Below, in pieces: positions 1 through 8,998 of a stretch of DNA of 25,344 nt. The translations under genes and the position numbers were made by a program. This DNA comes from an uncultured Oscillospiraceae bacterium. Its GTDB lineage: Bacteria > Bacillota > Clostridia > Oscillospirales > Oscillospiraceae. The stretch covers positions 1-25,344 of the forward strand of contig CAKTOJ010000015.1 of NCBI GenBank assembly GCA_934589665.1, in the 5' to 3' direction. The notes below the pieces were generated by a model. It saw nothing but the letters and a program-made list of their open reading frames with translations. It did no database searches and was not told the DNA's origin. The number at the start of each line of letters is the position of its first letter. The first letter of the stretch is position 1.

Positions 1-515
1 AGCCACGCGCCGCCGATGTCCTTCCAGTTGTCCGGCAGCTCGACCTGCTGCCCGTCCACGATGCGCTGGCGGAAGATACCAAGCTCATAGCAGATCGAGT
101 AGCCCGCGGCGGGAATCTCAAGCGTGGTCATGGAATCGAGGTAGCAGGCGGCCAAACGACCGAGGCCGCCGTTGCCGAGACCCGCGTCCGGCTCGATCTC
201 AAAAATATCCGCTGCACGAAAGCCCAGTTCGTCGAGCGCTGCGCGCAGAACGCCGCTTACGCCGAGGTTATACGCGTTCTTTTCGAGGCTGCGCCCCAGC
301 AGAAATTCCATCGACAGATAGTGCACCTGCCGCTTTTCCTCGCGCCGCGCCGCGCGACGGCTCTCCACGCCCCGCTCGGCCATCACATCGCGCAGCACCA
401 GCGCGGCTGCGCGCATCATCTGCGCGTCGTCCGCCTCCTCCGGCGCAATGCCGAAGCCGAGACGCAGCTTATCCGTCAGCGCCTGCTTCATCCCCTGTGT
501 TGTTGTGATATTCAT
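1..515 (-). CDS. glgP: Glycogen/alpha-glucan phosphorylase, N-terminal part (cut by window edge)
   Basis: Phosphorolytic removal of glucose-1-phosphate from glycogen (GT35 family, cytoplasmic, pyridoxal phosphate dependent). Only the first about 171 residues lie in the window; the frame runs open through position 1. Visible are the family-typical N-terminal stretch VHYLSMEFLLGRSLEKN, then the segment EIEPDAGLGNGGLGRLAACY that begins the phosphorylase core, and DNWKDIGGAW at the edge. The PLP lysine region lies outside. The start is the ATG at 513-515, preceded by AAGGTAGGT; it lies 14 bases after the glgA stop, so glgP is the last visible gene of the glycogen operon and degrades what glgA and glgB make. 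The N-terminal residues are conserved enough that the family call is firm, but substrate preference (glycogen or maltodextrin) cannot be read from this part. Confidence 0.95.
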   Translation of the reverse strand, partial: MNITTTQGMKQALTDKLRLGFGIAPEEADDAQMMRAAALVLRDVMAERGVESRRAARREEKRQVHYLSMEFLLGRSLEKNAYNLGVSGVLRAALDELGFRAADIFEIEPDAGLGNGGLGRLAACYLDSMTTLEIPAAGYSICYELGIFRQRIVDGQQVELPDNWKDIGGAW

Positions 516-529
516 GTATATTACCTACC

Positions 530-1963
530 TTATTTGCAGATGGAACGATAGATCCCGCGGTACTTTTCCGCGCTGCGCGCCCAGCTGAAATCCTCAGCCA
601 TGCCGCGCTTTTGCAGCTGCCGGTACGCCTCATGCCGGCTGTGGTAAAGGTCAACCGCCTCGCAAATGACATGACACATGTCGCCCGCATTGTAATTGGT
701 GAAGGAGAAGCCGTTGCCCTCGCCGTTCCACGCCTCATAGGCGTGCACGGTGTCCTTGAGCCCTCCGGTCTCGCGCACGATGGGCACCGCGCCGTAGCGC
801 ATGGCGATCATCTGGGAAAGGCCGCACGGCTCGCTCTTGGAGGGCATGAGGAACAGGTCCGCGCCCGCGTAGATCTGCATGGCAAGGCTTTCGGAATAGC
901 CCAGATGCACCGCGACACGCCCCGGATACTTCGACTGCGCCCACGAGAAAAATGTCTCATACTTTCCGTCACCCTTACCGAGTACGACAAGCTGCATATC
1001 CTTCTCCATAAAGCCGTCAAGCGTTTCACACACCAGGTCAAGGCCCTTGTGTGAGACCAGACGCGAGACCATGGCGACGATGGGTGTATCCTTCTTTCCG
1101 TTCAGCCCCACCAGCTTTTGCAGCGCCGCCTTGTCCTTTGCCTTGCCCGCCATCTTTTTGAGCGAGTAGGAATAGGCGAGGTTCTCGTCCGTTTCGGGAT
1201 CGTAGCGCTCCATATCGATGCCGTTCAAAACGCCGTGAAGCTTTCCGCCGACCATCTGCATCACGCTCTCAAGACCGTGAGCAAAGTAGGCGTATTTCAG
1301 CTCCTGGGCGTAGGTCGGGCTGACCGCCGTCACTGCGTCTGCCGTGACGATCGCGCCCTTGAGAAGGTTCACATCGCCGTCAAAGGCCAGCGTGCCGCCG
1401 GTGAACCAGCCCTCGTCAAGTCCGAACAGATCCCCGACCGTCTCGCGGCCGTAGCGGCCCTGATACTCGATGTTGTGGATGGTGATGACCGTGCGCAGCG
1501 AGGCATAGAACTCGTCCCGCACCGCCGCATCACGGATATAGATAGGCACGAGCGACGTCTGCCAGTCGTTGCAGTGCACGACGTCCGGCTTCTCCGGCAG
1601 CGTGGGCAGCAGCTCCGCCACCGCGCGGGAAAAGAACGCAAAGCGCTCGCCGTCGTCATAATAGCCGTAGAGCTCAGGGCGCTTGAAATACTGCTCGTTA
1701 TCCACAAAGTACCACGTCACACCCTGCCACTTATAGGAGAAAAGTCCGCAGTACACACTGCGCCAGGCAAGGCGCACATAGGTGCAGCGCTCGAATTGCA
1801 GCCGGCCGCGCCATGCGTCCGCCACGCATTGATAGAGCGGCATGATCACGCTGACCCGATCTCCGCTTTTTGCCAGAGCCTGCGGCAGACTCCCGGCCAC
1901 ATCCGCAAGGCCGCCGGTCTTGCAGAAGGGAACAGCCTCCGAAGCGACATAGAGAATGTTCAT
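530..1963 (-). CDS. glgA: Glycogen synthase (ADP-glucose type)
   Basis: Transfers glucose from ADP-glucose to the non-reducing end of alpha-1,4-glucan (GT5, cytoplasm). The 477-residue length is normal for bacterial GlgA. The N-terminal KTGGLADV (Lys15 onward) is the ADP-glucose-binding loop, and KSEPCGLSQMIAMRYG followed by ETGGLKDTV near the C-terminus is the GT-B nucleotide-sugar region with its conserved Glu. The start is set at the ATG at 1961-1963 because MNILYVASEAVPF is the canonical N-terminus and AAGGAGG lies 7 bases upstream; the open frame continues 16 codons further upstream, but that extension lacks conservation and would overlap the end of glgD. It sits 40 bases after glgD and 14 before glgP, consistent with one transcript. 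Confidence 0.97.
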   Translation of the reverse strand: MNILYVASEAVPFCKTGGLADVAGSLPQALAKSGDRVSVIMPLYQCVADAWRGRLQFERCTYVRLAWRSVYCGLFSYKWQGVTWYFVDNEQYFKRPELYGYYDDGERFAFFSRAVAELLPTLPEKPDVVHCNDWQTSLVPIYIRDAAVRDEFYASLRTVITIHNIEYQGRYGRETVGDLFGLDEGWFTGGTLAFDGDVNLLKGAIVTADAVTAVSPTYAQELKYAYFAHGLESVMQMVGGKLHGVLNGIDMERYDPETDENLAYSYSLKKMAGKAKDKAALQKLVGLNGKKDTPIVAMVSRLVSHKGLDLVCETLDGFMEKDMQLVVLGKGDGKYETFFSWAQSKYPGRVAVHLGYSESLAMQIYAGADLFLMPSKSEPCGLSQMIAMRYGAVPIVRETGGLKDTVHAYEAWNGEGNGFSFTNYNAGDMCHVICEAVDLYHSRHEAYRQLQKRGMAEDFSWARSAEKYRGIYRSICK

Positions 1964-2003
1964 CTCTTTCCTCCTTGATCTTATTTTGATCGGCTCCATG
2001 CCG

Positions 2004-3116
2004 TCAGACAATGCTTCCCTTCGCCAGAACGAGAGGATAATTTTCGTGTCCCATCAGCGTGCGTCCGGGCAGGATCTCCACATTCTTATCCGCGATGACG
2101 TGGCTGAGCGTCACGCCGTCACGCACGCAGGCCCCCTTCATCACGATGCACTCACGCAGCTGCGCGCCGCGCTCAACCGTCACGCCCGGAAAGAGGATGC
2201 AGTTTTCCACACTTCCCTCAATATTGCAGCCGTCGGCGATCAGGGAATTCTTCACGCGGCTCTCGGGCGCCAGATAGCTGGAGGCCTCATCGTCCTCCTT
2301 GGCAAGGATGGGCCGCGCGGCACAGAACAGTTCGGCGCGGATCGGCCCCCGAAGCAGCTCCATCGAGCGCTCATAATACTCCTTCACCGAACGCAGCTGG
2401 GCGGCGTAGCCGTCCCAGACATAGCTTTGCAGGCGGAGCCTGCCATTCTTCCCCGCAAGCACATCGCGGCGGAAGCTGTATTTATCCTGCGCGGCACACT
2501 CGTCCACCAGCGTGAGGAGCAGCTCACGGCTTAAAATATAGATCTCCAGCGAGCGGTGACCGCGCGGCGCGGTCGGCGCGCACCAGACCTGCTCCACCGC
2601 GCCGTCGGGCGCAAGTGTAAAGTAGGTCGCATTGTCCACAAATCCGCCGTTCGCCGTGCAGACCGCCGTGATGTCCGCACCGCTTTGCATGTGCGCATCC
2701 AGCACGTCCAGCAGCGGCAGGTTGACGATCAGGTCGCTGTCGCAGAGCACGACGTAGTCCTGCCGGATCTCGCCGAGATACGGGCGCACACCCGCAAGCG
2801 CCTCCATTTTGCCGCGGAACTCACCGCCGCGGTAGGTCCGGCTGTCGGCAAAGGGCGGCAGAAGGCGCAGGCCGCCGTGCTTACGCGCCATGTCCCATGT
2901 TTTTCCGTTGCCGACGTGATCGAGCAGGCTCTGATAATTGCCGTGAAGGACCATGCCGACATCGGTAATGCCGGCGGCGTGCAGGTTGGAGAGCATGAAG
3001 TCGACAACGCGATAGCGTCCGCCGAACGGGACAGAGGCCGGCATGCGGCGCTCGACCAGCTCACGCAGGCCCGGCTCACGCTCATAGGCGAAAATGATGC
3101 CATGCAGTCCGTTCAT
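2004..3116 (-). CDS. glgD: GlgD, regulatory subunit of ADP-glucose pyrophosphorylase
   Basis: GlgC paralogue that in Firmicutes pairs with GlgC to form the active ADP-glucose pyrophosphorylase (family knowledge). About 370 residues: a nucleotidyltransferase-like domain followed by a left-handed beta-helix with hexapeptide-type repeats ([19 protein letters not shown] region). The pyrophosphorylase signature GGxGxRL is absent; at the equivalent place it reads [11 protein letters not shown], as expected of the non-catalytic partner. The [14 protein letters not shown] segment is retained. The ATG at 3114-3116 is chosen because it overlaps the glgC stop as ATGA and has AAAGGAG upstream; upstream in-frame codons would lie inside glgC. 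Translational coupling with glgC fits a fixed subunit ratio. Confidence 0.95.
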   Translation of the reverse strand: MNGLHGIIFAYEREPGLRELVERRMPASVPFGGRYRVVDFMLSNLHAAGITDVGMVLHGNYQSLLDHVGNGKTWDMARKHGGLRLLPPFADSRTYRGGEFRGKMEALAGVRPYLGEIRQDYVVLCDSDLIVNLPLLDVLDAHMQSGADITAVCTANGGFVDNATYFTLAPDGAVEQVWCAPTAPRGHRSLEIYILSRELLLTLVDECAAQDKYSFRRDVLAGKNGRLRLQSYVWDGYAAQLRSVKEYYERSMELLRGPIRAELFCAARPILAKEDDEASSYLAPESRVKNSLIADGCNIEGSVENCILFPGVTVERGAQLRECIVMKGACVRDGVTLSHVIADKNVEILPGRTLMGHENYPLVLAKGSIV

Positions 3117-4321
3117 CGTACCGTCTCCTTTCCCTCGCGGTTGAGCATCCGCTTGGCTCCGACCGCACGCCCCGGCTCGACCGCCGCGCCCGGTCCAATG
3201 ACCGTAATGCCCCATTCCTCGGGCGGCACGGCCTCGGGCGGCGCGCCGACCTGTGCAAGAGCGCCGACGCGGGCATTCTCGCCGATGATGGCGTAAGACA
3301 CTTTCGCCCCGCGCTCCACCGTCGCGCCGGGCATGAGGATGGAATACTCCACCTCCGCACCCTCGGCCACCGTGCAGCGCTGCGAGAGCACCGAGTTGCG
3401 CACGGTGCCTTCCACCTCGCAGCCTCGGGTGACAACACTGTGATCGACCTCCGCCGCCTCACCGAGATAGGCCGGCGGCTCGCTTTCCGCGCGGGCGTAG
3501 ATGGGCCAATCCCTGTCGAGCAGGTTCAGCCCACTGCCCGGCGCGAGCATATCCATGTTCGCGTCCCAAAGGGAGTCGAGCGTGCCGACATCCTTCCAGT
3601 AGCCTTCAAAGCGGTAGGCGGACATTTTCTCGCCCGCCGCAAGCATCGCGGGAATAATATTTTTGCCGAAGTCATTGCTCGAGGCCGAATCACTTTCGTC
3701 CGCGATCAGGTACTCGCGCAGCTTCTTCCAGGTAAAGACGTAAATGCCCATCGAGGCAAGGTTGCTTTTGGGCTGCTTCGGCTTTTCCTCAAATTCCGTG
3801 ATGGTGTCCTCACCATCGACGTTCATGATGCCGAAGCGGCTTGCCTCGTCCCACGGCACCTCCATCACCGCGATGGTGCAGTCCGCCTGCACGCGCTTAT
3901 GATGGGAGAGCATGGCGGCGTAGTCCATCTTATAGATGTGGTCGCCGGAGAGAATGAGCACGTAATCCGGATCGTACATGTCGACAAAGCCGATATTCTG
4001 ATAAATGGCGTTCGCCGTACCCTTGAACCACGTCGCACCTCCGGCACTCTGGTAGGGCGGGAGGATATGTACGCCGCCGTCGGCGCGGTCAAGATCCCAA
4101 GGCTGGCCGTTGCCGATGTAGCGGTTGAGCTCCAGCGGGCGGTACTGCGTGAGAACACCGATGGTGTCGATGCCGGAGTTCGCACAGTTGGAAAGGGGAA
4201 AGTCGATGATGCGGAACTTTCCGCCGAACGGAACGGCGGGCTTTGCCATGTTTTCGGTCAAGACGTAAAGGCGGCTGCCCTGTCCTCCCGCAAGCAGCAT
4301 GGCGATGCACTCTTTTTTCAT
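3113..4321 (-). CDS. glgC: Glucose-1-phosphate adenylyltransferase, catalytic subunit
   Basis: Makes ADP-glucose from ATP and glucose-1-phosphate, the committed step of glycogen synthesis. 402 residues, a normal length. Residues 11-18 AGGQGSRL form the nucleotide-binding signature, followed by [20 protein letters not shown] (27-46), GTANAIYQN (101-109), and SGDHIYKMD (125-133) with the catalytic Asp. The C-terminal third is a left-handed beta-helix ([19 protein letters not shown] region) used for allostery and oligomerization in this family. The start ATG at 4319-4321 overlaps the glgB stop (TGA, 4318-4320) as ATGA, and its own stop overlaps the glgD start. The intact signature here, contrasted with GlgD, identifies this as the catalytic member of the pair. 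Confidence 0.97.
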   Translation of the reverse strand: MKKECIAMLLAGGQGSRLYVLTENMAKPAVPFGGKFRIIDFPLSNCANSGIDTIGVLTQYRPLELNRYIGNGQPWDLDRADGGVHILPPYQSAGGATWFKGTANAIYQNIGFVDMYDPDYVLILSGDHIYKMDYAAMLSHHKRVQADCTIAVMEVPWDEASRFGIMNVDGEDTITEFEEKPKQPKSNLASMGIYVFTWKKLREYLIADESDSASSNDFGKNIIPAMLAAGEKMSAYRFEGYWKDVGTLDSLWDANMDMLAPGSGLNLLDRDWPIYARAESEPPAYLGEAAEVDHSVVTRGCEVEGTVRNSVLSQRCTVAEGAEVEYSILMPGATVERGAKVSYAIIGENARVGALAQVGAPPEAVPPEEWGITVIGPGAAVEPGRAVGAKRMLNREGKETVR

Positions 4322-6228
4322 GCCGGTAATTCCTCCCTTGCCTTGCTTTTCTTTGCTTCTGGTTTTTTATATTCTCCCTCCCCGCGCAGGATCACTGCGC
4401 CGAGTGGAGGGACGGTGATGGCAATGGACCGCTCCCTTCCGTGCGAGGGGACCGCCTGTGCCGTGATTGGCTTTTCATTGCGCCACGCGCCCGTGCCGCC
4501 GAATTCCGGTGCGTCGGTGGAAAATTCCTCATGCCACGTCTGCCGCGGCGGCACGCCGAAGCGGTACTCCCTGCAGCCGTTGGGTGAGAAGTTGACCGCG
4601 ATCACCAGCTCTTCTCCTGCGCCGTCCCGGCGGATAAAGACCAGCGTATTATTCTGGTTGTCGTCCGCGACAAGCCATTCGAAGCCCGCCCAGTCAAAAT
4701 CCACGCGCCAGAGCGCGGGATGGGTGAGATAATAGCGGTTGAGCGCGCGGAAGAAATCCAGCGTTTTGCGGTTCGCGTCATGTTCCAGCAGATACCAGTC
4801 AAGCTGGCCGGCGAAATTCCACTCGTGCCACTGTCCCAGCTCCGCGCCCATAAAGGTGAGCTTTTTGCCCGGATGCGTAAGCATATAGACCATGAACGCC
4901 CGCACACCGGCGAGCTGCCCGCGCTCGCCGCCCGGCATTTTCCCGCGCAGGCTCCCCTTCATGTACACCACCTCGTCGTGTGAGATGGGCAGCACAAAAT
5001 TTTCCGAAAACGCGTACATCAGTGAAAACGTAATGTCCTTATGGTGGAACTGGCGGAACCACGGATCGAGCTTGAGGTAGTGACACATATCGTTCATCCA
5101 GCCCATATTCCACTTGAGGTTGAAGCCCAGTCCGCCATCGCTCACCGGATAGGTCACGAGCGGCCACGCGGTCGATTCCTCCGCCACCATCATCACATTC
5201 GGATCGATGGCGAAGGCCATGGTGTTGAGCGCGCGCAGAAATTCGACCGCCTCCAGATTTTCGCGCCCGCCGTTCCGGTTCGGTGCCCACTCGCCCGCCT
5301 CGCGGCCATAGTCGAGGTAGAGCATGGACGCGACCGCGTCCACGCGCAGTCCGTCGAGGTGATACTCCCGCAGCCAATAGGCGGCCGACGAGAGGAGAAA
5401 GCTCTTCACTTCGCCGCGCCCGTAATCAAACACCCGCGTGCCCCAGCCCGCGTGCTCGCGCTTTTTCGGGTCGGCGTACTCGTAGCAGGGCTCCCCGTCG
5501 AAGTCGATCAGTCCGTGCGCGTCCTTGCAGAAGTGCGCAGGCACCCAGTCGAGAATGACCGAGATCCCCTTTCGGTGCATCGTGTCTACAAAATACATGA
5601 AGTCATGCGGCGTACCGTAGCGTGAGGTCGGCGCGAAGTAGCCGGTGCACTGATACCCCCACGAATCGTCGAGCGGATACTCGGTCACGGGCATGAGCTC
5701 CACGCAGTTATAACCAAGGTCGGAAACATAGTCGCTCAGTTCATCGGCCAGCGTGCGGTAATCGTAAAAATCACCGTTTTCCCTCCGCCGCCATGAACCG
5801 GGGTGGACCTCATAGATGTTGAGCGGGCGGTCATAAACAGGGCGCTTTGCGGCCCTGTAGGCCGCGTCTCCCCACTCGTAGCCCGCAAGGTCATAGAGCT
5901 TGCTCGCCGTTCCGGGGCGCGTCTCGGCATGGAAGGCGTAGGGGTCGGCCTTGAGCGTCACCCGGCCGCTTCGCGTGGCCACGGCAAATTTGTAAACGTC
6001 ATACTGCTGCAGACCCGCGATCTCCGTCTCCCAAATGCCGCCGTCTGTCCGGCGCATCGGGTGCGCGGCGGCATCCCACGCGCAGAAGTCGCCCACAACG
6101 CTCACGTGCGCCGCATGCGGCGCCCATACACGGAATACCCAGCCACCGTGCGTGCGGTGCGCGCCGAGCGTGCGGTAAGCCTCCGACGCGCCGCCGGCGC
6201 AAAAGGCATCCCGGTCAAACTGCTCCAT
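4318..6228 (-). CDS. glgB: 1,4-alpha-glucan branching enzyme
   Basis: Introduces alpha-1,6 branches in glycogen (GH13). 636 residues from the chosen ATG at 6226-6228, which has AGGGAGG upstream; the frame is open 29 codons further, but those run into the end of the preceding small gene and look non-coding. An N-terminal CBM48-type module ([20 protein letters not shown], about residues 32-51) precedes the TIM barrel. Catalytic regions are all present: DWVPAHF (227-233), [10 protein letters not shown] with nucleophile Asp297, VAEESTAW with acid/base Glu350, and ISHDEVV with His417-Asp418. A short Lys-rich tail follows the C-terminal beta domain. It is first in the glycogen gene block and translationally coupled to glgC. 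Confidence 0.97.
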   Translation of the reverse strand: MEQFDRDAFCAGGASEAYRTLGAHRTHGGWVFRVWAPHAAHVSVVGDFCAWDAAAHPMRRTDGGIWETEIAGLQQYDVYKFAVATRSGRVTLKADPYAFHAETRPGTASKLYDLAGYEWGDAAYRAAKRPVYDRPLNIYEVHPGSWRRRENGDFYDYRTLADELSDYVSDLGYNCVELMPVTEYPLDDSWGYQCTGYFAPTSRYGTPHDFMYFVDTMHRKGISVILDWVPAHFCKDAHGLIDFDGEPCYEYADPKKREHAGWGTRVFDYGRGEVKSFLLSSAAYWLREYHLDGLRVDAVASMLYLDYGREAGEWAPNRNGGRENLEAVEFLRALNTMAFAIDPNVMMVAEESTAWPLVTYPVSDGGLGFNLKWNMGWMNDMCHYLKLDPWFRQFHHKDITFSLMYAFSENFVLPISHDEVVYMKGSLRGKMPGGERGQLAGVRAFMVYMLTHPGKKLTFMGAELGQWHEWNFAGQLDWYLLEHDANRKTLDFFRALNRYYLTHPALWRVDFDWAGFEWLVADDNQNNTLVFIRRDGAGEELVIAVNFSPNGCREYRFGVPPRQTWHEEFSTDAPEFGGTGAWRNEKPITAQAVPSHGRERSIAITVPPLGAVILRGEGEYKKPEAKKSKAREELPA

Positions 6229-6255
6229 GCGCTTGTCCTCCCTCTTCCCAGCATA

Positions 6256-6271
6256 TGCGCCAAACGGCGCA
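6256..6271. repeat. Small dyad between DUF896 gene and glgB
   Basis: A perfect 6-bp inverted repeat TGCGCC-AAAC-GGCGCA lies in the 56-base gap ahead of glgB. There is no T-run on either strand, so it is not an intrinsic terminator. No clear -10/-35 pair is visible in this gap, which suggests glgB is reached by transcription from further upstream. Possible roles are an intercistronic mRNA hairpin or no role at all. Confidence 0.35.
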
Positions 6272-6284
6272 AAGCGCGTCGGAT

Positions 6285-6509
6285 TTACTGCTTGAGCTTG
6301 CGGTCCCCGCTCCATTTCGTCAGCTTGGTCTTATTGCCCTTTTCGTCCATCACATAGGTGTGGTTGAGCTGATTTTTTAAATCACCGAGCACGGCGTTGA
6401 CATACTCCTGCCGCAGCGCCGCGCGCTCGACCTTCTCCTCGTCCGTCAGCTCGCGCTCTCTGGAAAGCCGGGAGAGCTCATTGATGCGGTCGATTTTCTT
6501 CTGTTCCAT
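6285..6509 (-). CDS. DUF896 family small protein (YnzC-like)
   Basis: A 74-residue charged helical protein beginning MEQKKIDRINELSRLSRE, with LTDEEKVERAALRQEYV and a C-terminal tail ending KLKQ. This sequence pattern (KIxRINELxxxxkxxxLTxeExxEqxxLRxeYl) is that of the DUF896/UPF0291 family, known from Bacillus subtilis YnzC as a two-helix bundle; its biochemical function is not established. The N-terminus is a helical hairpin and no membrane segment is seen. It starts 11 bases after the stop of the S4-domain gene and ends 56 bases before glgB, so it is probably cotranscribed with both. Nothing in the sequence ties it to glycogen metabolism beyond position. Confidence 0.9.
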   Translation of the reverse strand: MEQKKIDRINELSRLSRERELTDEEKVERAALRQEYVNAVLGDLKNQLNHTYVMDEKGNKTKLTKWSGDRKLKQ

Positions 6510-6520
6510 CTCAATTCTCC

Positions 6521-7312
6521 TTACAGATAGCGGCGCAGCAGGATGCCCGTCCGCCCTTTTTTACTCAGTCCTCCGACCTCGGCAACCTCAAATTTTCCCA
6601 GTCCCCGCGCGGAGATCACGTCTCCCTGCGCGACCGGCGCGTCGCCCTTGGTCGTCTCGCGGTAGTTTTTCTGCACGCGTCCGGCCGCGATCAACTCTGC
6701 CGCCTTTCCCCGGCTCATCGAAAAGCCCGCGGCCGCCACCGCGTCGAGCCGCAGCGTGGCCACCGTGTCGCGGATCTCCCTGACCTTCTGCTCCGGTACG
6801 TTCACGTCCTCCGGCTCAATGCGCGTCACACGCAGCGCCGTTCGTCCCGCGCTGGTCCAATTGTCCGCAAGGTATGGCGCGATGCCCGCGCTCACGATCA
6901 GGTCAGCGCTTCTCTCTCCCACAAGAATATCGCCGAGCGTCTCACGTTCCACACCGAGCGCCATCAGGCTCCCGAGCAAATCGCGGTGCGTGGGATGCTC
7001 GCTCTCATGCCAGGCCGCGCACAGAAACGCCATCGCCTCTGTATCGTCGGCCTCCTCCTGCCAGTCCGGCAGGAAAAAGAGCATCCGCCGCTCTGCCCCC
7101 TCGTAGCCGCCAAGGAGCGCAAAGCCCTCATGAACAGCAGCGGCGTGCAGAAGATCCAGCGCGCTCTGCGCCTCAGCAGGGCTTAAAAACGCCGTGTTCA
7201 CCGGAAGGTTCCGCAGCCGGCACTGTTCATATTTATCCAGCACATGGCCGAGCAGCACACGCTCCTCCGGGCTTCGTGCCGCGCGGTCGAGCAGCTTTTT
7301 TCGTTCCATCAT
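6521..7312 (-). CDS. S4-domain RNA-binding protein, YlmH-like
   Basis: 263 residues with a YlmH-like N-terminal region (VNTAFLSPAEAQSALDLL, then HPTHRDLLGSLMALGVERETLGDI) and a C-terminal S4 RNA-binding domain around residues 187-245 (RLDAVAAAGFSMSRGKAAELIAAGRVQKNY). YlmH proteins of Firmicutes sit in the division/SepF cluster in many genomes and have been linked to ribosome quality control; here the gene is away from that cluster. Two consecutive ATG codons (7310-7312 and 7307-7309) are possible starts, and neither has a strong Shine-Dalgarno, only GAAAGTG about ten bases upstream. It is the first gene of a run that continues through DUF896 into the glg genes with no obvious terminator between. 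Confidence 0.88.
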   Translation of the reverse strand: MMERKKLLDRAARSPEERVLLGHVLDKYEQCRLRNLPVNTAFLSPAEAQSALDLLHAAAVHEGFALLGGYEGAERRMLFFLPDWQEEADDTEAMAFLCAAWHESEHPTHRDLLGSLMALGVERETLGDILVGERSADLIVSAGIAPYLADNWTSAGRTALRVTRIEPEDVNVPEQKVREIRDTVATLRLDAVAAAGFSMSRGKAAELIAAGRVQKNYRETTKGDAPVAQGDVISARGLGKFEVAEVGGLSKKGRTGILLRRYL

Positions 7313-7336
7313 AAATATATTTCACTTTCACAAGAT

Positions 7337-7365
7337 ATCATAAAATCAAGAATATCCTATCACAA
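7337..7365 (-). promoter_or_regulatory. Candidate promoter for the S4/DUF896(/glg) transcript
   Basis: Read on the minus strand: TTGTGA (7360-7365), 17-base spacer, TATGAT (7337-7342), leaving a leader of about 18 bases before the S4-domain gene. A second overlapping candidate, TTGAAA-17-TAGGAT, lies slightly upstream. The region is AT-rich compared with its surroundings. As no good promoter is visible just upstream of glgB, this may drive the glycogen operon too. Confidence 0.5.
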
Positions 7366-7396
7366 AAACATTATGCTTTCAAGAGACGGCAAGCAA

Positions 7397-7425
7397 AAAG
7401 GAACAGCCCTGCGGGCTGTTCCTTT
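7397..7425 (-). terminator. Intrinsic terminator after the zinc-ribbon/Ig-like gene
   Basis: A perfect 13-bp stem (AAAGGAACAGCCC paired with its complement) with a 3-base loop at 7410-7412. On the minus strand it is followed by a T-run continuing from the stem into TTTTTGCTT. It begins six bases after the stop of the gene ending at 7431 and separates it from the S4-domain gene. Confidence 0.88.
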
Positions 7426-7430
7426 GGCTA

Positions 7431-8126
7431 TTATTTCACACGCACAATGCACTCGAGCTTTGCGCCGCTGAAGTCTGCGGTCACGGTGGCCGTGCCGGCC
7501 TTGAGCGGCTTGAGCGCGCCGTCCGTACCGACCATGAGAACAGAGGTATCCGAGCTCGACCAAACCGGCTGCACGTCCGTACCCTGAATGATAAGGCGGA
7601 TCGCGTCGCTCAGGCCGATCGTCACGTCAAAAGCATTGCTGTCCTGCGCCCTTTTGAGCGTCGTGCCGACATTCGTCTTGATCCCCAGCGTGGAGACGTC
7701 CACAGCCGCGGGCACGGCAGGCTCGGGCGCCGGGTCCGGCTCCTCTACGCTCGGCGGCGCCGGCGTGTTGGGGTCTGCCGCATCCGGCTCCGTGCCGGGA
7801 TCATTTGTCGGATCGTTCGTGTCGTCCGGCTCCTCCGTTTTATCGTCTGTCACCGGTGTCACATCCTCCGACGGCTGCGCCGGATCCTTGCTGAACTTTT
7901 CGACCAGCTTTCCGCCGAAGAGATACCACGAGAGCACCGCCAGCACAACGATCAGCACCGCCGCCATCGAGCCGCGGGCGGAATGGGTGTGCTTCTTCTC
8001 CGACACATGATGTCCGCCGCGGCGGCTGGGTGCCTTGCGCGGATAATCCTCTTCCTCACAGAACGGGCACCTGCGGTAGCTCGACGAGTACATCTCGCCG
8101 CAGCGAGGGCATTTGATAAGATCCAT
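7431..8126 (-). CDS. Zinc-ribbon, single-pass membrane protein with Ig-like (BIG2-type) C-terminal domain
   Basis: 231 residues. The N-terminus reads MDLIKCPRCGEMYSSSYRRC, followed by PFC: a CPxCG...CPFC zinc ribbon in the first 25 residues. A basic His/Arg/Lys stretch is followed by one membrane helix (MAAVLIVVLAVLSWYLFGG, about residues 54-72), a long acidic Pro/Asp/Thr linker, and a C-terminal domain with the bacterial Ig-like signature WSSSDTSVLMVGTDGALKPL then KAGTATVTA. Topology is inferred as cytoplasmic zinc ribbon and extracellular Ig-like domain. The ATG at 8124-8126 is chosen for its upstream GGGAGG and because it begins the zinc ribbon directly. Function is unknown; this layout resembles small surface or sensor proteins common in Clostridia. 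It has its own promoter and terminator, so it is monocistronic. Confidence 0.85.
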   Translation of the reverse strand: MDLIKCPRCGEMYSSSYRRCPFCEEEDYPRKAPSRRGGHHVSEKKHTHSARGSMAAVLIVVLAVLSWYLFGGKLVEKFSKDPAQPSEDVTPVTDDKTEEPDDTNDPTNDPGTEPDAADPNTPAPPSVEEPDPAPEPAVPAAVDVSTLGIKTNVGTTLKRAQDSNAFDVTIGLSDAIRLIIQGTDVQPVWSSSDTSVLMVGTDGALKPLKAGTATVTADFSGAKLECIVRVK

Positions 8127-8183
8127 GGAACGATCCTCCCTGAAAACGCGGAGCAAGCCGCGAAAATAAGCAATTGTATTTAC

Positions 8184-8212
8184 ATAATACTTTCTTTTTT
8201 CCGTGCCGTCAA
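8184..8212 (-). promoter_or_regulatory. Promoter of the zinc-ribbon/Ig-like gene
   Basis: On the minus strand TTGACG (8207-8212), 17-base spacer, TATTAT (8184-8189), about 58 bases ahead of the start codon at 8126. A good sigma-A-type match, divergent from the udk promoter; the leader is about 50 bases. Confidence 0.72.
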
Positions 8213-8262
8213 CTCCCCGTTCTCTTTTTCACGGAATTTTTTCCTTTCCCGCGCCGCCGCCC

Positions 8263-8291
8263 TTGCTTTTTGTCCGCCCGCTTTCTATAAT
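8263..8291 (+). promoter_or_regulatory. Promoter of udk
   Basis: TTGCTT (8263-8268), 17-base spacer, perfect TATAAT (8286-8291). The start site should fall near 8298, giving a leader of about 26 bases that contains the GGGAGG ribosome binding site. There is no room for a PyrR-type attenuator. Confidence 0.8.
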
Positions 8292-8323
8292 GGGGAAAAA
8301 GAACAAAGGGAGGCCCCACGCTT

Positions 8324-8944
8324 ATGAGCACCATCTTCATCGGCATTGCCGGCGGCACCGGCTCAGGCAAGACCACGCTCACGCGCCATCTCAAGGAGCA
8401 TTTCGGCGATGCCGTTACCGTTATTGGACACGACAGCTATTATAAACGTCAGGTCGGCAAGACCTATGAAGAGCGCGCCAAGGTCAACTACGACCACCCC
8501 GACGCTTTTGATACGGACCTGCTCGTCGAACACCTCAAGGAGCTCAAGGCCGGACACAGCATCCAGTGCCCCGTCTATTCCTACGTCGACCACAACCGCA
8601 CGGACGAAACGGTGGAGATTTTCCCCACCAAGGTCATCATCGTCGAGGGCATCCTCATCTTTCAAGATCCAGCGCTGCGCGAAATGTTCGACATCAAAAT
8701 CTTCGTGGAAACGGACGCGGACGTCCGCATCCTGCGCCGCGCGCTGCGCGATATCCGTGACCGCGGCCGCACGCTTGAGAGCGTTATCACGCAGTATCTC
8801 ACCACCGTCAAGCCCATGCACGAGCAGTACGTTGAGCCGAGCCGCAAATACGCCGATATCATCGTGCTCGAGGGCGGACATAATCTCGTCGCGCTTGATA
8901 TGATCATGCAGCGCATTGCAAACCACATTGCCAGCGAGGATTGA
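8324..8944 (+). CDS. udk: Uridine kinase
   Basis: Phosphorylates uridine and cytidine to UMP and CMP in pyrimidine salvage, cytoplasmic. 206 residues, the usual length for bacterial Udk. Residues 10-17 GGTGSGKT are the Walker A loop; GHDSYYK follows as the substrate-binding Asp/Tyr segment, YDHPDAFD is the family signature, and VIIVEGIL contains the Walker B region; RRALRDIRDRGR is the lid. The start ATG at 8324 has GGGAGG ten bases upstream. It stands alone between its own promoter and a shared bidirectional terminator, convergent with the transporter genes downstream. Confidence 0.97.
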   Translation: MSTIFIGIAGGTGSGKTTLTRHLKEHFGDAVTVIGHDSYYKRQVGKTYEERAKVNYDHPDAFDTDLLVEHLKELKAGHSIQCPVYSYVDHNRTDETVEIFPTKVIIVEGILIFQDPALREMFDIKIFVETDADVRILRRALRDIRDRGRTLESVITQYLTTVKPMHEQYVEPSRKYADIIVLEGGHNLVALDMIMQRIANHIASED

Positions 8945-8959
8945 CCTTTCACAAAAGCG

Positions 8960-8991
8960 AAAAGGAAAGCAGCGTTTGCTGCTTTCCTTTT
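8960..8991. terminator. Bidirectional terminator between udk and the chr genes
   Basis: A perfect 14-bp stem (AAAAGGAAAGCAGC and complement) with GTTT loop at 8974-8977. On the plus strand the 3' side ends TTTTATCTTTCTT; on the minus strand it ends TTTTCGCTTTTG. It lies 15 bases after the udk stop and 7 bases after the chr gene stop, so it can serve both convergent units. Confidence 0.9.
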
Positions 8992-8998
8992 ATCTTTC

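Noticed and set aside
3440..4732. Plus-strand frame across glgC and the end of glgB
   Set aside because: Antisense to two certain genes that overlap by four bases; no recognisable domain.
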